Source of the DNA: Rhizobacter sp.
Lineage (GTDB): Bacteria > Pseudomonadota > Gammaproteobacteria > Burkholderiales > Burkholderiaceae_C
Direction of reading: 5' to 3'
DNA: 58,224 bases
Assembly: GCA_025361845.1 (NCBI GenBank)
Contig: JANYJL010000045.1
Span: 1-58,224 of the forward strand
The first letter of the stretch is position 1, and each line of letters starts with the position of its first letter. The translations under genes and the position numbers were made by a program. Shown here in pieces: positions 7,977 through 17,067 of this stretch. Under the pieces are notes generated by a model. The model made no database searches. It worked only from the letters and a program-made list of their open reading frames with translations, and was not told where the DNA came from.

Positions 7977-9080
7977 ATGACCCATGACACCCCCATGCAC
8001 GAAGCCCTGGCCCTGGCGCGCCTGGGCTACGCCCTGACCGAGCCGAACCCGCGTGTCGGCTGCGTCATCACAACTGCCGATGGCCGGGTGATCGGGCGCG
8101 GCCACACGCAGCAGGCCGGCGGGCCGCATGCGGAGGTGATGGCGCTGCGCGATGCGCACGCGAAAGGCGAGAGCGTGCGTGGTGCCACCGTGTACGTGAC
8201 GCTCGAACCCTGCGCCCACCATGGCCGCACGCCGCCGTGTTGCGATGCGCTGATCGCTGCGGGCGTCGGGCGCGTCGTGATGTCCCTGGTCGATCCGTTC
8301 CCGCAAGTCGCCGGGCAAGGCGCGGCGCGGCTGCGCGCGGCGGGCATCGAGGTGCAGGTGGGCGACGAGGCCGATGCCGCGCGTGAAATCAACATCGGCT
8401 TTTTCTCGCGCATCGTGCGCGGTAGGCCCTGGGTGCGCCTGAAGGCGGCGATCTCGCTGGATGGCCGCACTGCGCTGCCGAATGGCGCCAGCCAGTGGAT
8501 CACCGGCATCGAAGCGCGCACCGATGGCCATGCCTGGCGCAAGCGCGCCTCGGCCCTGCTCACCGGCGTAGGCACCGTGCTCGACGACAACCCGCGGCTC
8601 GATGTGCGCCTGGTCGATACGCCGCGCCAGCCGCTGCGTGTGATCGTCGATTCGCGGCTGGAGACACCGCCCGCCTCGCGCATCCTCGACGCACCCGGCG
8701 CCGTGCTGCTGTATGCCGCGCAAGCCGATGCGACGCGTGAAGCTGCGCTGAAAGAACGCGGCGCCGAAGTCGCGCTCGCCGCCGGCCCGAGCGGCAAGGT
8801 CGATCTGCCGGCAATGCTGGCCGACCTGGCGCGGCGCGGCGTCAACGAACTGCATGTCGAAGCCGGCCACAAGCTCAACGGCTCCTTCGTGCGCGAAGGC
8901 CTGGTCGATGAATTCCTGATCTACGTGGCGCCGACGCTGATGGGACTGGGCCGCGAACTGGCGGCCTTCGGCCCGCTGGAGCGCATGGAAGATCGGCTCG
9001 CGCTGCGCTTCATCAGCGTCACGCCGGTCGGCGACGACCTGCGCATCCTCGCCCGCCCTGCCGCCGCCGTGCCCTTCTGA
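7977..9080 (+). CDS. ribD: Bifunctional riboflavin biosynthesis deaminase/reductase RibD
   Basis: RibD deaminates and then reduces the pyrimidine intermediate made from GTP by GTP cyclohydrolase II. The N-terminal deaminase domain shows the zinc and catalytic motifs GPHAEVMAL and PCAHHGRTPPC. The C-terminal reductase domain begins near residue 140 (RPWVRLKAAISLDGRTA). The ATG at 7977 (MTHDTP) gives 367 residues, the family norm; an in-frame TTG at 7956 would overlap the pilV stop but lacks support. It lies 19 bases before ribE. Confidence 0.97.
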   Translation: MTHDTPMHEALALARLGYALTEPNPRVGCVITTADGRVIGRGHTQQAGGPHAEVMALRDAHAKGESVRGATVYVTLEPCAHHGRTPPCCDALIAAGVGRVVMSLVDPFPQVAGQGAARLRAAGIEVQVGDEADAAREINIGFFSRIVRGRPWVRLKAAISLDGRTALPNGASQWITGIEARTDGHAWRKRASALLTGVGTVLDDNPRLDVRLVDTPRQPLRVIVDSRLETPPASRILDAPGAVLLYAAQADATREAALKERGAEVALAAGPSGKVDLPAMLADLARRGVNELHVEAGHKLNGSFVREGLVDEFLIYVAPTLMGLGRELAAFGPLERMEDRLALRFISVTPVGDDLRILARPAAAVPF

Positions 9081-9087
9081 GCTTTGC

Positions 9088-9093
9088 GACAAT
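9088..9093 (+). promoter_or_regulatory. Candidate -10 element giving a leaderless ribE transcript
   Basis: GACAAT lies six bases upstream of the ribE ATG, which has no Shine-Dalgarno sequence. A transcript starting about seven bases after this hexamer would begin at the A of the ATG. No convincing -35 element is visible. The same spacing is found at ribB. Confidence 0.4.
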
Positions 9094-9099
9094 CACCTC

Positions 9100-9729
9100 A
9101 TGTTTACCGGCATCGTCAGCGGCCTCGGCCGCATCACCGCCGTCACGCCGCTCGGCGTTGACGCTTCCCACGGCAAGCGGCTCGAGATCGAGGCGCCAAA
9201 AGCGTATCTCGACGACGTGCAGCTCGGCGACAGCATCGCGCTGAACGGCGCGTGCATGACCGTCACCACGTTCGATGCTGCCGCCGGCCGCTTCACCATC
9301 GACATGTCGGCCGAAAGCCTCGACAAAACCGCGGGCCTCGCCCAACCCGGCCGCGTGAACCTGGAAAAGGCCTTGCGCGCGAACGACCGACTCGGTGGCC
9401 ACCTGGTCAGCGGGCATGTGGACGGCCTCGGCCGCGTCACGCATTTCGCGCCAGTCGGTGAATCTTGGGAACTGCGGGTGCAGACCTCGGTCGAGATCGG
9501 CCGCTTCCTGGCCTACAAAGGATCGATCACGGTGAACGGCGTGAGCCTCACGGTGAACCGCGTGGTGGATTCGGCGGCGGGTTGCGAGTTCAGCATCAAC
9601 CTGATTCCGCACACGATCGAGAACACGACGCTTGGCGACTTGAGTGCAGGGCAACAGGTGAATCTCGAAGTGGACTTGATCGCACGTTACGTGGCGCGCA
9701 TGCTCGGCCAGAGCGAGCTCGGCGCCTGA
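9100..9729 (+). CDS. ribE: Riboflavin synthase, alpha subunit
   Basis: This enzyme dismutates two molecules of 6,7-dimethyl-8-ribityllumazine into riboflavin and the pyrimidinedione precursor. The 209-residue protein begins with the diagnostic MFTGIVSGLGRI and contains two homologous lumazine-binding halves, with NGACMTV in the first and NGVSLTVN in the second, each followed by its own strand set. Length and start are standard. It follows ribD and precedes a palindromic repeat and a convergent acyl-CoA synthetase gene. Confidence 0.97.
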   Translation: MFTGIVSGLGRITAVTPLGVDASHGKRLEIEAPKAYLDDVQLGDSIALNGACMTVTTFDAAAGRFTIDMSAESLDKTAGLAQPGRVNLEKALRANDRLGGHLVSGHVDGLGRVTHFAPVGESWELRVQTSVEIGRFLAYKGSITVNGVSLTVNRVVDSAAGCEFSINLIPHTIENTTLGDLSAGQQVNLEVDLIARYVARMLGQSELGA

Positions 9730-9741
9730 GCTGAGACACCT

Positions 9742-9771
9742 TCACCCCAACCCTCTCCCAGAGGGAGAGGG
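9742..9771. repeat. Palindromic repeat, copy 1
   Basis: An 18-base segment TCACCCCAACCCTCTCCC leads into a perfect 9-base palindrome (CCCTCTCCC, loop AGA, GGGAGAGGG). It sits between the convergent ribE and acyl-CoA synthetase genes and could terminate transcription from both sides. The same 18 bases start the palindrome at 46206. Confidence 0.6.
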
Positions 9772-9777
9772 GGCCAT

Positions 9778-11421
9778 TCAGGCCGTGGGGAGTGTGTGAT
9801 CCTTGAACTGCTCGCGCAGCCGGTTCTTCAGCATCTTGCCGGTGGCGCCGAGCGGGATCGCATCGACGAAGACCACGTCGTCGGGCGTCCACCACTTGGC
9901 GATCTTGCCGTCGAAGAAGGCGATCAAGGCCTCGCGCGTCACTTCCACCCCCGGCTTCTTCACGACCACCAGCAGCGGCCGCTCGTCCCACTTCGGGTGT
10001 TTGGCGGCGATGCACGCGGCCATCGCCACGGCCGGATGCGCCATCGCGATGTTTTCCAGATCGATCGAGCCGATCCAGTCACCGCCGGACTTGATGACGT
10101 CCTTGCTGCGGTCGGTGATCTGCATGTAGCCGTCGGCATCGATGCGCGCCACGTCGCCGGTCGGGAACCAGCCGACGCCATGTGCATCCGGCACGATCGG
10201 ATCGCCGCCTTCGTCGCGGAAGTAGCGCTGCACGATCCACGGCCCGCGCACCAGCACGTCGCCCGAGGTCTGGGTGCCCCAGGGCAGTTCCTGGCCGTCT
10301 TCGCCGACGATCTTCATGTCGACGCCGTAGACCGCGCGGCCCTGGGTGGACATGACCGCATAGCGCTCCTCCTGCGTCGCGTTCAGGTGCTTGGTCTTGA
10401 ACACCGCCGCGGTGCCCACGGGGCTCATCTCGGTCATGCCCCAGGCGTGCAGCACCTGCACGTCGTAGACCTCGGCGAACTTGCGGATCATGGCCGGCGG
10501 GCACGCCGAGCCGCCGATGATGCTGCGGCGCATGGTCGAGAACTTCAGGCCATTGCCTTCGACGTAGGCGAGCAGCCCTTGCCAGACCGTCGGCACACCG
10601 GCCGAGAGCGTGACCTTCTCGCTTTCGAACAGCTCGTGGAGCGATTTGCCATCCAGCCCCGGCCCCGGAAACACCATCTTCGCGCCGACCATGCAGGCCG
10701 CATACGGCAGGCCCCAGGCGTTGACGTGGAACATCGGCACCACGGGCAGGATGGTGTCGCGCGCCGAGCAGTTCAGCGCATCGGGCAGCGCGATGCCGAA
10801 GGTGTGCAGCAGGGTCGAGCGGTGGCTGTAGAGCACGCCCTTCGGGTTGCCCGTGGTGCCTGAGGTGTAGCAGAGCGAGGAGGCCTGGTTCTCGTCGAAG
10901 CTCGGCCAGTCGTACACGTCGTTCTGCGCTTCGAGCAGTTCCTCGTAGCACAGCAGCTTGTCGAGCTTGGATGCCGTTGGCATGTGCGCGCGGTCCGTCA
11001 TCGCGACGAAGTGCTTGATGTGTTTCGTGCGCGGCGCGATGGCTTCAACGAGCGGCAAGAAAGTCAGATCGAAGAACAGCACCGAGTCGCCCGCGTGATC
11101 GGCGATGTAGACGACCTGGTCCGGGTGCAGGCGCGGGTTGAATGTGTGCAGCACCGCACCCGAGCCCGAGACCGCGTAGTACAGCTCCATGTGGCGGTGG
11201 CCGTTCCAGGCGAGCGTGCCGACCCGGTCGCCATCGCGCACGCCCAGGGCCGCCAGCGCGTTCGCCATGCGGCGCGAGCGCAGCGCCAGCTCGCGAAAGC
11301 TCTGGCGGTGGATATCGCCTTCGACGCGCCGCGAGACGATTTCCTGCTCGCCGTGGTGGCGCTCGGCGTGCACCAGCAGCGAGGAGATCAGCAGCGGCTG
11401 CTGCATCATCAAACCATTCAT
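9778..11421 (-). CDS. Fatty acyl-CoA synthetase (AMP-binding)
   Basis: A 547-residue adenylate-forming enzyme expected to activate a medium- or long-chain fatty acid to its CoA thioester. Core motifs are all visible: phosphate loop YTSGTTGNPKGVLYSHRS, acyl-binding GMTEMSPVG, GWFPTGDVARIDADGY, the hinge KDVIKSGGDWI and the catalytic C-terminal lysine in GATGKMLKN. The ATG at 11421 has AAGGA seven bases upstream; the far longer open frame through the other strand's ribB is spurious. It resembles AlkK-type synthetases. It sits on the opposite strand within the rib group and is probably transcribed alone. Confidence 0.9.
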   Translation of the reverse strand: MNGLMMQQPLLISSLLVHAERHHGEQEIVSRRVEGDIHRQSFRELALRSRRMANALAALGVRDGDRVGTLAWNGHRHMELYYAVSGSGAVLHTFNPRLHPDQVVYIADHAGDSVLFFDLTFLPLVEAIAPRTKHIKHFVAMTDRAHMPTASKLDKLLCYEELLEAQNDVYDWPSFDENQASSLCYTSGTTGNPKGVLYSHRSTLLHTFGIALPDALNCSARDTILPVVPMFHVNAWGLPYAACMVGAKMVFPGPGLDGKSLHELFESEKVTLSAGVPTVWQGLLAYVEGNGLKFSTMRRSIIGGSACPPAMIRKFAEVYDVQVLHAWGMTEMSPVGTAAVFKTKHLNATQEERYAVMSTQGRAVYGVDMKIVGEDGQELPWGTQTSGDVLVRGPWIVQRYFRDEGGDPIVPDAHGVGWFPTGDVARIDADGYMQITDRSKDVIKSGGDWIGSIDLENIAMAHPAVAMAACIAAKHPKWDERPLLVVVKKPGVEVTREALIAFFDGKIAKWWTPDDVVFVDAIPLGATGKMLKNRLREQFKDHTLPTA

Positions 11422-11520
11422 GTCGGAATCCTTGTTTCCTGCGTACGACCGAATCGAGCATGCACGTTTCCCGGCAGGCCGCGAATCGGCATCGTCCCGG
11501 AGCCGGCGGGGTGCGCCGCC

Positions 11521-11526
11521 TACAAT
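11521..11526 (+). promoter_or_regulatory. Candidate -10 element giving a leaderless ribB transcript
   Basis: TACAAT (five of six to TATAAT) lies six bases before the ribB ATG. The only purine-rich motif, GAGG at 11528-11531, is one base from the ATG and too close to act as a ribosome-binding site. No FMN riboswitch is seen in the 111 bases between the divergent genes. Confidence 0.45.
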
Positions 11527-11532
11527 TGAGGC

Positions 11533-12633
11533 ATGTCGATTTCCCCCATTCCCGAACTCGTTGCCGAGCTGGCGGCCGGCCGCATGGTCATCCTCGTCGA
11601 CGAGGAAGACCGCGAAAACGAAGGCGACCTGGTGCTCGCCGCCGACCATGTCACGCCCGAAGCCATCAACTTCATGGCGCGCTTCGGCCGCGGCCTGATC
11701 TGCCTGACGTTGACGCGCGAACGCTGCGAGCGCATGCAACTGCCGCCGATGGCCACACGCAACGGCACCAAACACGGCACGGCCTTCACGGTGTCGATCG
11801 AGGCGACCACCGGTGTCACCACCGGCATCTCGGCCGCCGACCGCGCGCGCACCGTGCAGGCTGCGGTGGCGCGTGATGCCAAGCCGACCGACCTGGTACA
11901 GCCCGGCCACATCTTCCCGCTGCAGGCGCAGGACGGCGGCGTGCTCATGCGCGCCGGCCACACCGAAGCCGGCTGCGACCTGGCGGCGATGGCCGGCCTC
12001 ACGCCCGCCGCGGTGATCTGCGAGGTGATGAAGGACGACGGCACGATGGCGCGCCTGCCCGACCTGATGGAATTTGCGCGCGAGCACAAGCTCAAGATCG
12101 GCACCATCGCCGCGCTGATCGAGCATCGCAGCCGCAACGAGACGCTGATCGAACGTGTCGGCCGCCGCCCGCTGGTCACCGCGCAGGGCGAATTCGATTG
12201 CCATGCCTTCCGCGACCGCACCGGCGGGCTGCACCTGGCCCTGGCGCGTGGCAGCTGGAACCCGAGCGACGAGGTGCTGGTGCGCGTGCACGAGCCGCTG
12301 TCGGTGATGGACTTGCTGGAAACCGGCGAGTGCGGCCACTCGTGGCCCCTGCCGATGGCCCTGGCCGCGCTGCAAGCGGGTGGGCGTGGCGTGGCGGTGC
12401 TGTTGAATTGCGGCGAAGACGTGAGCTCGCTCGTCGGCCACTTCAAGCCGGGCGCACAAGCTGGCGCCAAGCCCAGCGCACAGATGGACTTGCGCACTTA
12501 CGGCATCGGCGCACAGATCCTGCGCGAGCTGGGCGTCTCCCGCATGAAGCTGCTCGGCAGCCCGCGCCGCATGCCCAGCATGACGGGCTACGGGCTCGAA
12601 GTGACCGGCTTCGTCGGCTCGGCCGATCAATGA
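11533..12633 (+). CDS. ribB: 3,4-dihydroxy-2-butanone-4-phosphate synthase with degenerate GTP cyclohydrolase II domain
   Basis: The N-terminal domain (about residues 1-205) makes the four-carbon riboflavin precursor from ribulose 5-phosphate. The signatures [27 protein letters not shown] and [10 protein letters not shown] are intact. The C-terminal 160 residues have the RibA fold, including [17 protein letters not shown]. They lack the CxxxxxxxxxxCxC zinc triad of GTP cyclohydrolase II; the corresponding stretch reads [17 protein letters not shown]. The protein therefore probably has only synthase activity, as reported for RibBX-type proteins, and ribA should lie elsewhere. Ribitylation genes ribH and nusB follow. 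Confidence 0.93.
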   Translation: MSISPIPELVAELAAGRMVILVDEEDRENEGDLVLAADHVTPEAINFMARFGRGLICLTLTRERCERMQLPPMATRNGTKHGTAFTVSIEATTGVTTGISAADRARTVQAAVARDAKPTDLVQPGHIFPLQAQDGGVLMRAGHTEAGCDLAAMAGLTPAAVICEVMKDDGTMARLPDLMEFAREHKLKIGTIAALIEHRSRNETLIERVGRRPLVTAQGEFDCHAFRDRTGGLHLALARGSWNPSDEVLVRVHEPLSVMDLLETGECGHSWPLPMALAALQAGGRGVAVLLNCGEDVSSLVGHFKPGAQAGAKPSAQMDLRTYGIGAQILRELGVSRMKLLGSPRRMPSMTGYGLEVTGFVGSADQ

Positions 12634-12660
12634 ACATCGCGAACTCCAAGGAAGCAAGAC

Positions 12661-13125
12661 GTGCAAAACGCTGACAAAGGCCAGGCCACCGCCATCGACG
12701 GGCGCGACCTGCGCATCGGCATCGTGCAGGCGCGCTTCAACGCGCCGGTGACGAACAAGCTGGCCGAGTGCTGCATCGCCGAGTTGCAGACGCTGGGTGT
12801 GGCCACCAAGCACATCAAGCACGTCACCGTGCCGGGCGCGCTGGAAGTGCCACTGGCCCTGCTCGCGCTGGCGCGCAGCGAGGAGTACGACGCGCTCATC
12901 GCGCTGGGCTGCATCATCCGCGGCGAGACCTACCACTTCGAGCTGGTCGCGAATGAAAGCGGTGCCGCGGTGACACGTGTCGGGTTGGATCACGAGATCC
13001 CGATCGCGAACGCGATCCTCACGGTCGAGAACGATGCGCAGGCCCAGGCCCGTGCCGAAGAGAAGGGGCGCGACGCCGCCCGCGTGGCCATCGAGATGGC
13101 CAACCTGATGGAAGACTTGTCGTGA
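12661..13125 (+). CDS. ribH: 6,7-dimethyl-8-ribityllumazine synthase
   Basis: This enzyme condenses the RibD product with the RibB product to the lumazine precursor of riboflavin. The 154-residue protein shows [16 protein letters not shown] at the N-terminus, the [10 protein letters not shown] segment and [12 protein letters not shown]. The start is a GTG at 12661 preceded by AAGGAAG. Its TGA overlaps the GTG of nusB by four bases. Enzymes of this family assemble as pentamers or 60-subunit shells. Confidence 0.96.
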   Translation: MQNADKGQATAIDGRDLRIGIVQARFNAPVTNKLAECCIAELQTLGVATKHIKHVTVPGALEVPLALLALARSEEYDALIALGCIIRGETYHFELVANESGAAVTRVGLDHEIPIANAILTVENDAQAQARAEEKGRDAARVAIEMANLMEDLS

Positions 13126-13652
13126 CCGACACCGAGAACACCGTGCCCGCGGGCGCCCCGGCGCCGGCCGACAAACCCGCCGCGGCATTGGCCCCGAAGC
13201 CCGGCCCGAAGAAGCCCTCGGCGCGCCGCCGTTCGCGCGAAGTGGCCTTGCAGGGCCTGTACGAATGGCTCGTGTCGGGCGCCGAGGTCAGCGTGATCGA
13301 CGCCCACATGCGCGAGCAGGACGACTTCGACAAGTGCGACAAGAAGCACTTCGAGCTGCTGCTGCGCGGCTGCATCCGCGAGGCGCCCGCGCTCGACGCG
13401 GTGCTGGTGCGCCATGTCGACCGCAAGACCACCGAGCTGTCACCGGTCGAACACGGCGTGCTGCTGATCGGCGCCTACGAGCTGACGCACTGCATCGACA
13501 TTCCGTACAAGGTGGCGATCAACGAAGCGGTCGAACTCGCCAAGAGCTTCGGCGGCACCGATGGCCACAAGTACGTGAACGGCGTGCTCGACAAGGCCGC
13601 AGCCGACCTGCGCCCGGTCGAGGTGAACGCCGCGCGCGCGGCGCGGCGCTGA
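13122..13652 (+). CDS. nusB: Transcription antitermination factor NusB
   Basis: NusB with NusE (S10) binds boxA RNA and supports rRNA antitermination. The 176-residue protein has a Pro/Ala-rich N-terminal extension of about 28 residues, then the NusB core from [15 protein letters not shown] through [33 protein letters not shown]. The GTG start at 13122 overlaps the ribH stop (GTGA), which indicates translational coupling. The ribH-nusB pair is conserved across proteobacteria. Confidence 0.96.
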   Translation: MTDTENTVPAGAPAPADKPAAALAPKPGPKKPSARRRSREVALQGLYEWLVSGAEVSVIDAHMREQDDFDKCDKKHFELLLRGCIREAPALDAVLVRHVDRKTTELSPVEHGVLLIGAYELTHCIDIPYKVAINEAVELAKSFGGTDGHKYVNGVLDKAAADLRPVEVNAARAARR

Positions 13653-13684
13653 GTTCACGGCTTCGCGCGGCGCTGTCGATCCCG

Positions 13685-14863
13685 ATGCGCACCGCCGCCC
13701 GGCTCGAGCAGATCGAGCCCTTCTACGTGATGGCCTTCGGCAAGGCCGCCGCCGAGCTGGCGCGCAGCCCGGCCTGCGCCGATTCGCCGATGGTCTTTCT
13801 GAATATCGGCGAACCCGACTTCACTGCACCACCGCTGGTGCAGCAGGCCGCCGAGCGTGCGCTGCGCGCCGGCCGCACGCAGTACACCGATGCGTGTGGC
13901 CTGCCAGCCCTGCGCGAGCGCATCAGCGGCTGGTATGCACAACGCTTCGGCCTGCACATCGACCCGGGCCGCATCGTCATCACGGCCGGCGCGTCGGCGG
14001 CCTTGCAGCTCGCCTGCCTCGCCCTGGTCGACCGCGACGACGAGGTGCTGCTGCCCGACCCGAGCTACCCCTGCAACCGCCATTTCGTCACGGCTGCGGA
14101 GGGCGTGCCCGTGCTCTTGCCGGCACCGCCCGACGCACGCTTCCAGCTCACGGCCGAGGCGGTCGGCGCGGCCTGGGCGGAGCGCACGCGCGGCGTGCTG
14201 CTGGCCTCGCCCTCGAACCCGACCGGCACCTCGATCGACCCGGACGAAATGGGCCGCATCGCCCGCGCCGTGCGCGAACGCGGCGGCTTCACGATCGTCG
14301 ACGAGATCTACCTCGGCCTGAGCTTCGATGAACGCTACGGCCACAGCGCGTTGACCCACGGCAACGGGCACGGCAACGACGTGATCTCGGTCAACAGCTT
14401 CTCGAAGTACTTCAGCATGACCGGCTGGCGCCTCGGCTGGCTGGTGCTGCCGGAAGCCCTGGTGCCGGCGATCGAGAAGCTCGCGCAGAACTTCTACATC
14501 TGCCCGAGCACGGTGGCGCAGCATGCCGCACTGGCCTGCTTCGAGCCCGAGTCGCTGGCCGAGTACGAACGGCGGCGCAGCGAGTTCCGCGCCCGCCGCG
14601 ACTTCCTCGTGCCGGCACTGAATGCGCTGGGATTGACCGTGCCGGTGATGCCCGACGGCGCCTTCTATGCGTGGGCCGATTGTTCGGCGTATGCACGCAG
14701 CAGCTGGGATTTCTGCTTCGACATGATGGATCGTGCCCACGTGGCGATGACCCCCGGCCGCGACTTCGGCAAGGCCGACAGTGAGCGCTTCGTGCGCCTG
14801 TCTTACGCCAGTTCGATGGCGCACCTGCACACCGCGATGGAGCGCCTGCGCGCCCGTCTGTGA
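13685..14863 (+). CDS. Class I/II PLP-dependent aminotransferase
   Basis: A 392-residue fold-type I aminotransferase. Visible motifs are NIGEPDFTAPPLV, GASAALQLACLAL (phosphate-binding), SPSNPTGTSI (the substrate-contact Asn), DEIYLGL and the PLP lysine in NSFSKYFSMTGWRLGW. It resembles the aspartate/alanine aminotransferase group common after nusB in Burkholderiales; the amino donor cannot be deduced. The first ATG after the nusB stop (13685) gives a normal length; the longer open frame reads through nusB in another frame and is not real. Confidence 0.92.
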   Translation: MRTAARLEQIEPFYVMAFGKAAAELARSPACADSPMVFLNIGEPDFTAPPLVQQAAERALRAGRTQYTDACGLPALRERISGWYAQRFGLHIDPGRIVITAGASAALQLACLALVDRDDEVLLPDPSYPCNRHFVTAAEGVPVLLPAPPDARFQLTAEAVGAAWAERTRGVLLASPSNPTGTSIDPDEMGRIARAVRERGGFTIVDEIYLGLSFDERYGHSALTHGNGHGNDVISVNSFSKYFSMTGWRLGWLVLPEALVPAIEKLAQNFYICPSTVAQHAALACFEPESLAEYERRRSEFRARRDFLVPALNALGLTVPVMPDGAFYAWADCSAYARSSWDFCFDMMDRAHVAMTPGRDFGKADSERFVRLSYASSMAHLHTAMERLRARL

Positions 14864-14961
14864 ACTCCGCACACCCTGAATGGGTGACCGGGTGTTACCA
14901 AGGGCCTGAACCGGGCGCTTTTTCACGCCTGCGAGGTGCAGGCCTGAACTAAGCTGCGGCG

Positions 14962-16614
14962 GTGAGTTTGTCGAGCCAACCACCCCTGTCCGGCCCCGGT
15001 GATTCCGAGCCGGCCCCCGCACCCAGCCAACCGGCCGCCTTGTGGTCGGATTCCGACGCGGGCTTCGCAGCCACGATCGCGCAGGAACCGCTGCCGCCCA
15101 CGGGCGACGGCACCACCACCATCGGCCACATCGGGCGCTATGCGCTGAAGGCGCGCATCGGTGCCGGCGGCCTGGGCACGGTGTACGCGGCACACGACCC
15201 GCTGCTCTCGCGCCCGATCGCCATCAAGACCCTGAACCTGGAGATCTCGGCCGACGAGCGCGAGTCCTTCAACGCCCTGTTCCTGAACGAAGCGCGCGCT
15301 GCCGGCGGCCTGAGCCACCCGCACATCGTGACGGTGTTCGACGCCGGCATCAGCGGCGACAACAACGCCTACATCGCGATGGAGCTGCTCAAGGGCCGCG
15401 ACCTGCGCCAGTTGCGCGAAGAAGGCTGGCGGCCGACGCCGGCCCAGGCCGCGCTCATCACCCGCCGGGTCGCCGATGCGCTGGCCTATGCGCACAGCAA
15501 GGGCGTGGTGCACCGGGACATCAAGCCGGCCAACATTTTCATGGTCGGGCGCACGCAGCCGCGGGTGCTCGATTTCGGCATCGCGCGTGTTGCGCACCGC
15601 CACGACGGCAACGACGTGGCGGCCGGCTCGCCCTACTACATGGCGCCCGAGCAGGCGCGCATGGAGCCGGTGGACCGGCGTGCCGATGTGTTCTCGCTTG
15701 GCGTCGTGCTCTACGAATTGCTCGCCGACGTGAAGCCGTTTCGTGGCAACAACCTGGCCGAGATCACCGCCGCCGTCATCGGGCACGAGCCGCCGCTGGC
15801 GAGCACGGTCGACCCCCGCGTGCCGAAGGCGCTGGCCGACATCGCCGCCCACGCGATGGCCAAGGACCCGGAGCACCGCTACCGCTCGGCGCGCGCCCTC
15901 GCTCGCGAACTGCGCCACTGGCTGGACGAAAACGTCGGCCCCGATGGGGGTGCGGCCACGGCCTTGCCGGACGACAAACCCACGCGCAGCCGAGCGGCCC
16001 TGGCCTTGGCCGGTGCGGCCGCGGTGGTGCTGGCAGCGGGCCTGTGGTTCGGCATTGCCGCGCAGCGCGGCACGGCGCCGGCAGCGAACACTGTGGTGGC
16101 CGCAGTGCCGGCCACGGCGCCCGCCGTAGCACCGGTCTCCGTGGCGAGCGCGGCCATTGCCACCCCCCCCGTGGTGATGGCAGCCACCGCCGCCAGCCCG
16201 GCAGCGTCGGTGCAGGCCGTCGTGCCTGTGCCCGCCCCTGTGGCCGCGGTGGCGCCCGCCAAGACCACCGCCATCGAGGCGACCCCGAAAGAATCTCTCA
16301 AAGACCGCCGCGCCCGCGAAGCGCGCGAGCGCGAGGCCCGCGTGGCGGCTGCCAAACCGGCAGTCGCCAAAACTGCCATCGCCAAGCCAGGCGTGCCGCT
16401 GCCGACCGGCGTGGTGCGCATCGCTGTCAGCCCCTGGGGCCAGGTCGAGGTGGACGGCTCGTCCGCCGGCACCACGCCGCCGCTCAACGAGCTGACCCTG
16501 CCCGAAGGCCCACACAAGATCACCCTGCGCAACGAAGATTTCCCCGCCTTCAGCACCACGGTCAACGTGGTGGCGGGGCAGCCAGTCAGCGTCAAACACA
16601 AGTTCGGTTCATGA
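14962..16614 (+). CDS. Membrane Ser/Thr protein kinase with PEGA domain
   Basis: A 550-residue Hanks-type kinase. Kinase motifs run from GAGGLGTVY (about 68-76) through IAIK (catalytic Lys near 90), HRDIKPANIF (about 184-193), DFGIAR (about 205) and YMAPEQAR. A single transmembrane helix lies near residues 346-368. An Ala/Pro/Val-rich periplasmic linker leads to a C-terminal PEGA domain (about 483-550, GQVEVDGSSAGTTPPLNELTLP). The start is a GTG. The stop overlaps the ATG of a TssQ-like lipoprotein gene by four bases. By this pairing it may act like PpkA in type VI secretion regulation, but no T6SS structural gene is in the window. Confidence 0.92.
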   Translation: MSLSSQPPLSGPGDSEPAPAPSQPAALWSDSDAGFAATIAQEPLPPTGDGTTTIGHIGRYALKARIGAGGLGTVYAAHDPLLSRPIAIKTLNLEISADERESFNALFLNEARAAGGLSHPHIVTVFDAGISGDNNAYIAMELLKGRDLRQLREEGWRPTPAQAALITRRVADALAYAHSKGVVHRDIKPANIFMVGRTQPRVLDFGIARVAHRHDGNDVAAGSPYYMAPEQARMEPVDRRADVFSLGVVLYELLADVKPFRGNNLAEITAAVIGHEPPLASTVDPRVPKALADIAAHAMAKDPEHRYRSARALARELRHWLDENVGPDGGAATALPDDKPTRSRAALALAGAAAVVLAAGLWFGIAAQRGTAPAANTVVAAVPATAPAVAPVSVASAAIATPPVVMAATAASPAASVQAVVPVPAPVAAVAPAKTTAIEATPKESLKDRRAREAREREARVAAAKPAVAKTAIAKPGVPLPTGVVRIAVSPWGQVEVDGSSAGTTPPLNELTLPEGPHKITLRNEDFPAFSTTVNVVAGQPVSVKHKFGS

Positions 16615-17021
16615 CATTCACGCGCTCTCTTGCCCAGTCCTTCGCCCTGGCTTTCGCCACGCTCGCCCTGCTCGCCGGTTGCGGCACGAAGCCACCCGCC
16701 ACGGCACCGAACGGCCTGATGGACGTGGCCGAGCGGCCGGCCGAAAAGGCCTTGCTCGCCGGCATCCGCGCCTACGACGACGCGCAATACCCGGAAGCCG
16801 AAAAACAGTTCCGCCAGGCGCTGGCCGCCGGCCTCGGCTCGGCCAAGGACCGCGCCGCCGCGCACAAGCACTTGGCCTTCATCGCCTGCACCAGCAACCG
16901 CATGAACGAATGCGAAAGCGAGTTCGCGGCCGCCCGCCAGGCCGACCCGGCCTTCACGCTCAGCAAGTCCGAAGCCGGCCACCCGCTGTGGGGTCCGGTG
17001 TACAAGCGCCTCCAGCGATAA
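16611..17021 (+). CDS. TssQ-like TPR lipoprotein
   Basis: A 136-residue lipoprotein: the signal peptide ends in the lipobox LLAGC with the lipidated cysteine near residue 24. The mature part contains a tetratricopeptide-like helix pair (YDDAQYPEAEKQFRQAL, then KHLAFIACTSNRMNECESEF) and ends in GPVYKRLQR. This pattern matches the TssQ family of type VI secretion-associated lipoproteins of Burkholderiales. It overlaps the kinase stop (ATGA) and so is coupled to it. A role in envelope sensing together with the kinase is inference. Confidence 0.78.
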   Translation: MTFTRSLAQSFALAFATLALLAGCGTKPPATAPNGLMDVAERPAEKALLAGIRAYDDAQYPEAEKQFRQALAAGLGSAKDRAAAHKHLAFIACTSNRMNECESEFAAARQADPAFTLSKSEAGHPLWGPVYKRLQR

Positions 17022-17067
17022 TCGCAGCCGCCGACACGCCTTTGCCGCGTCGGCCCACGCTGCGCCG

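Noticed and set aside
11422-11532. FMN riboswitch upstream of ribB
   Set aside because: None of the conserved RFN-element segments is recognisable in the 111-base intergenic DNA.
11422-13188. Extension of the acyl-CoA synthetase frame by almost 600 codons
   Set aside because: The extension is antisense to ribB and ribH and has no motifs; ATG 11421 has a good ribosome-binding site.
13265-13684. Apparent NusB-aminotransferase fusion in one frame
   Set aside because: The first part is nusB read in the wrong frame; the aminotransferase starts at 13685.
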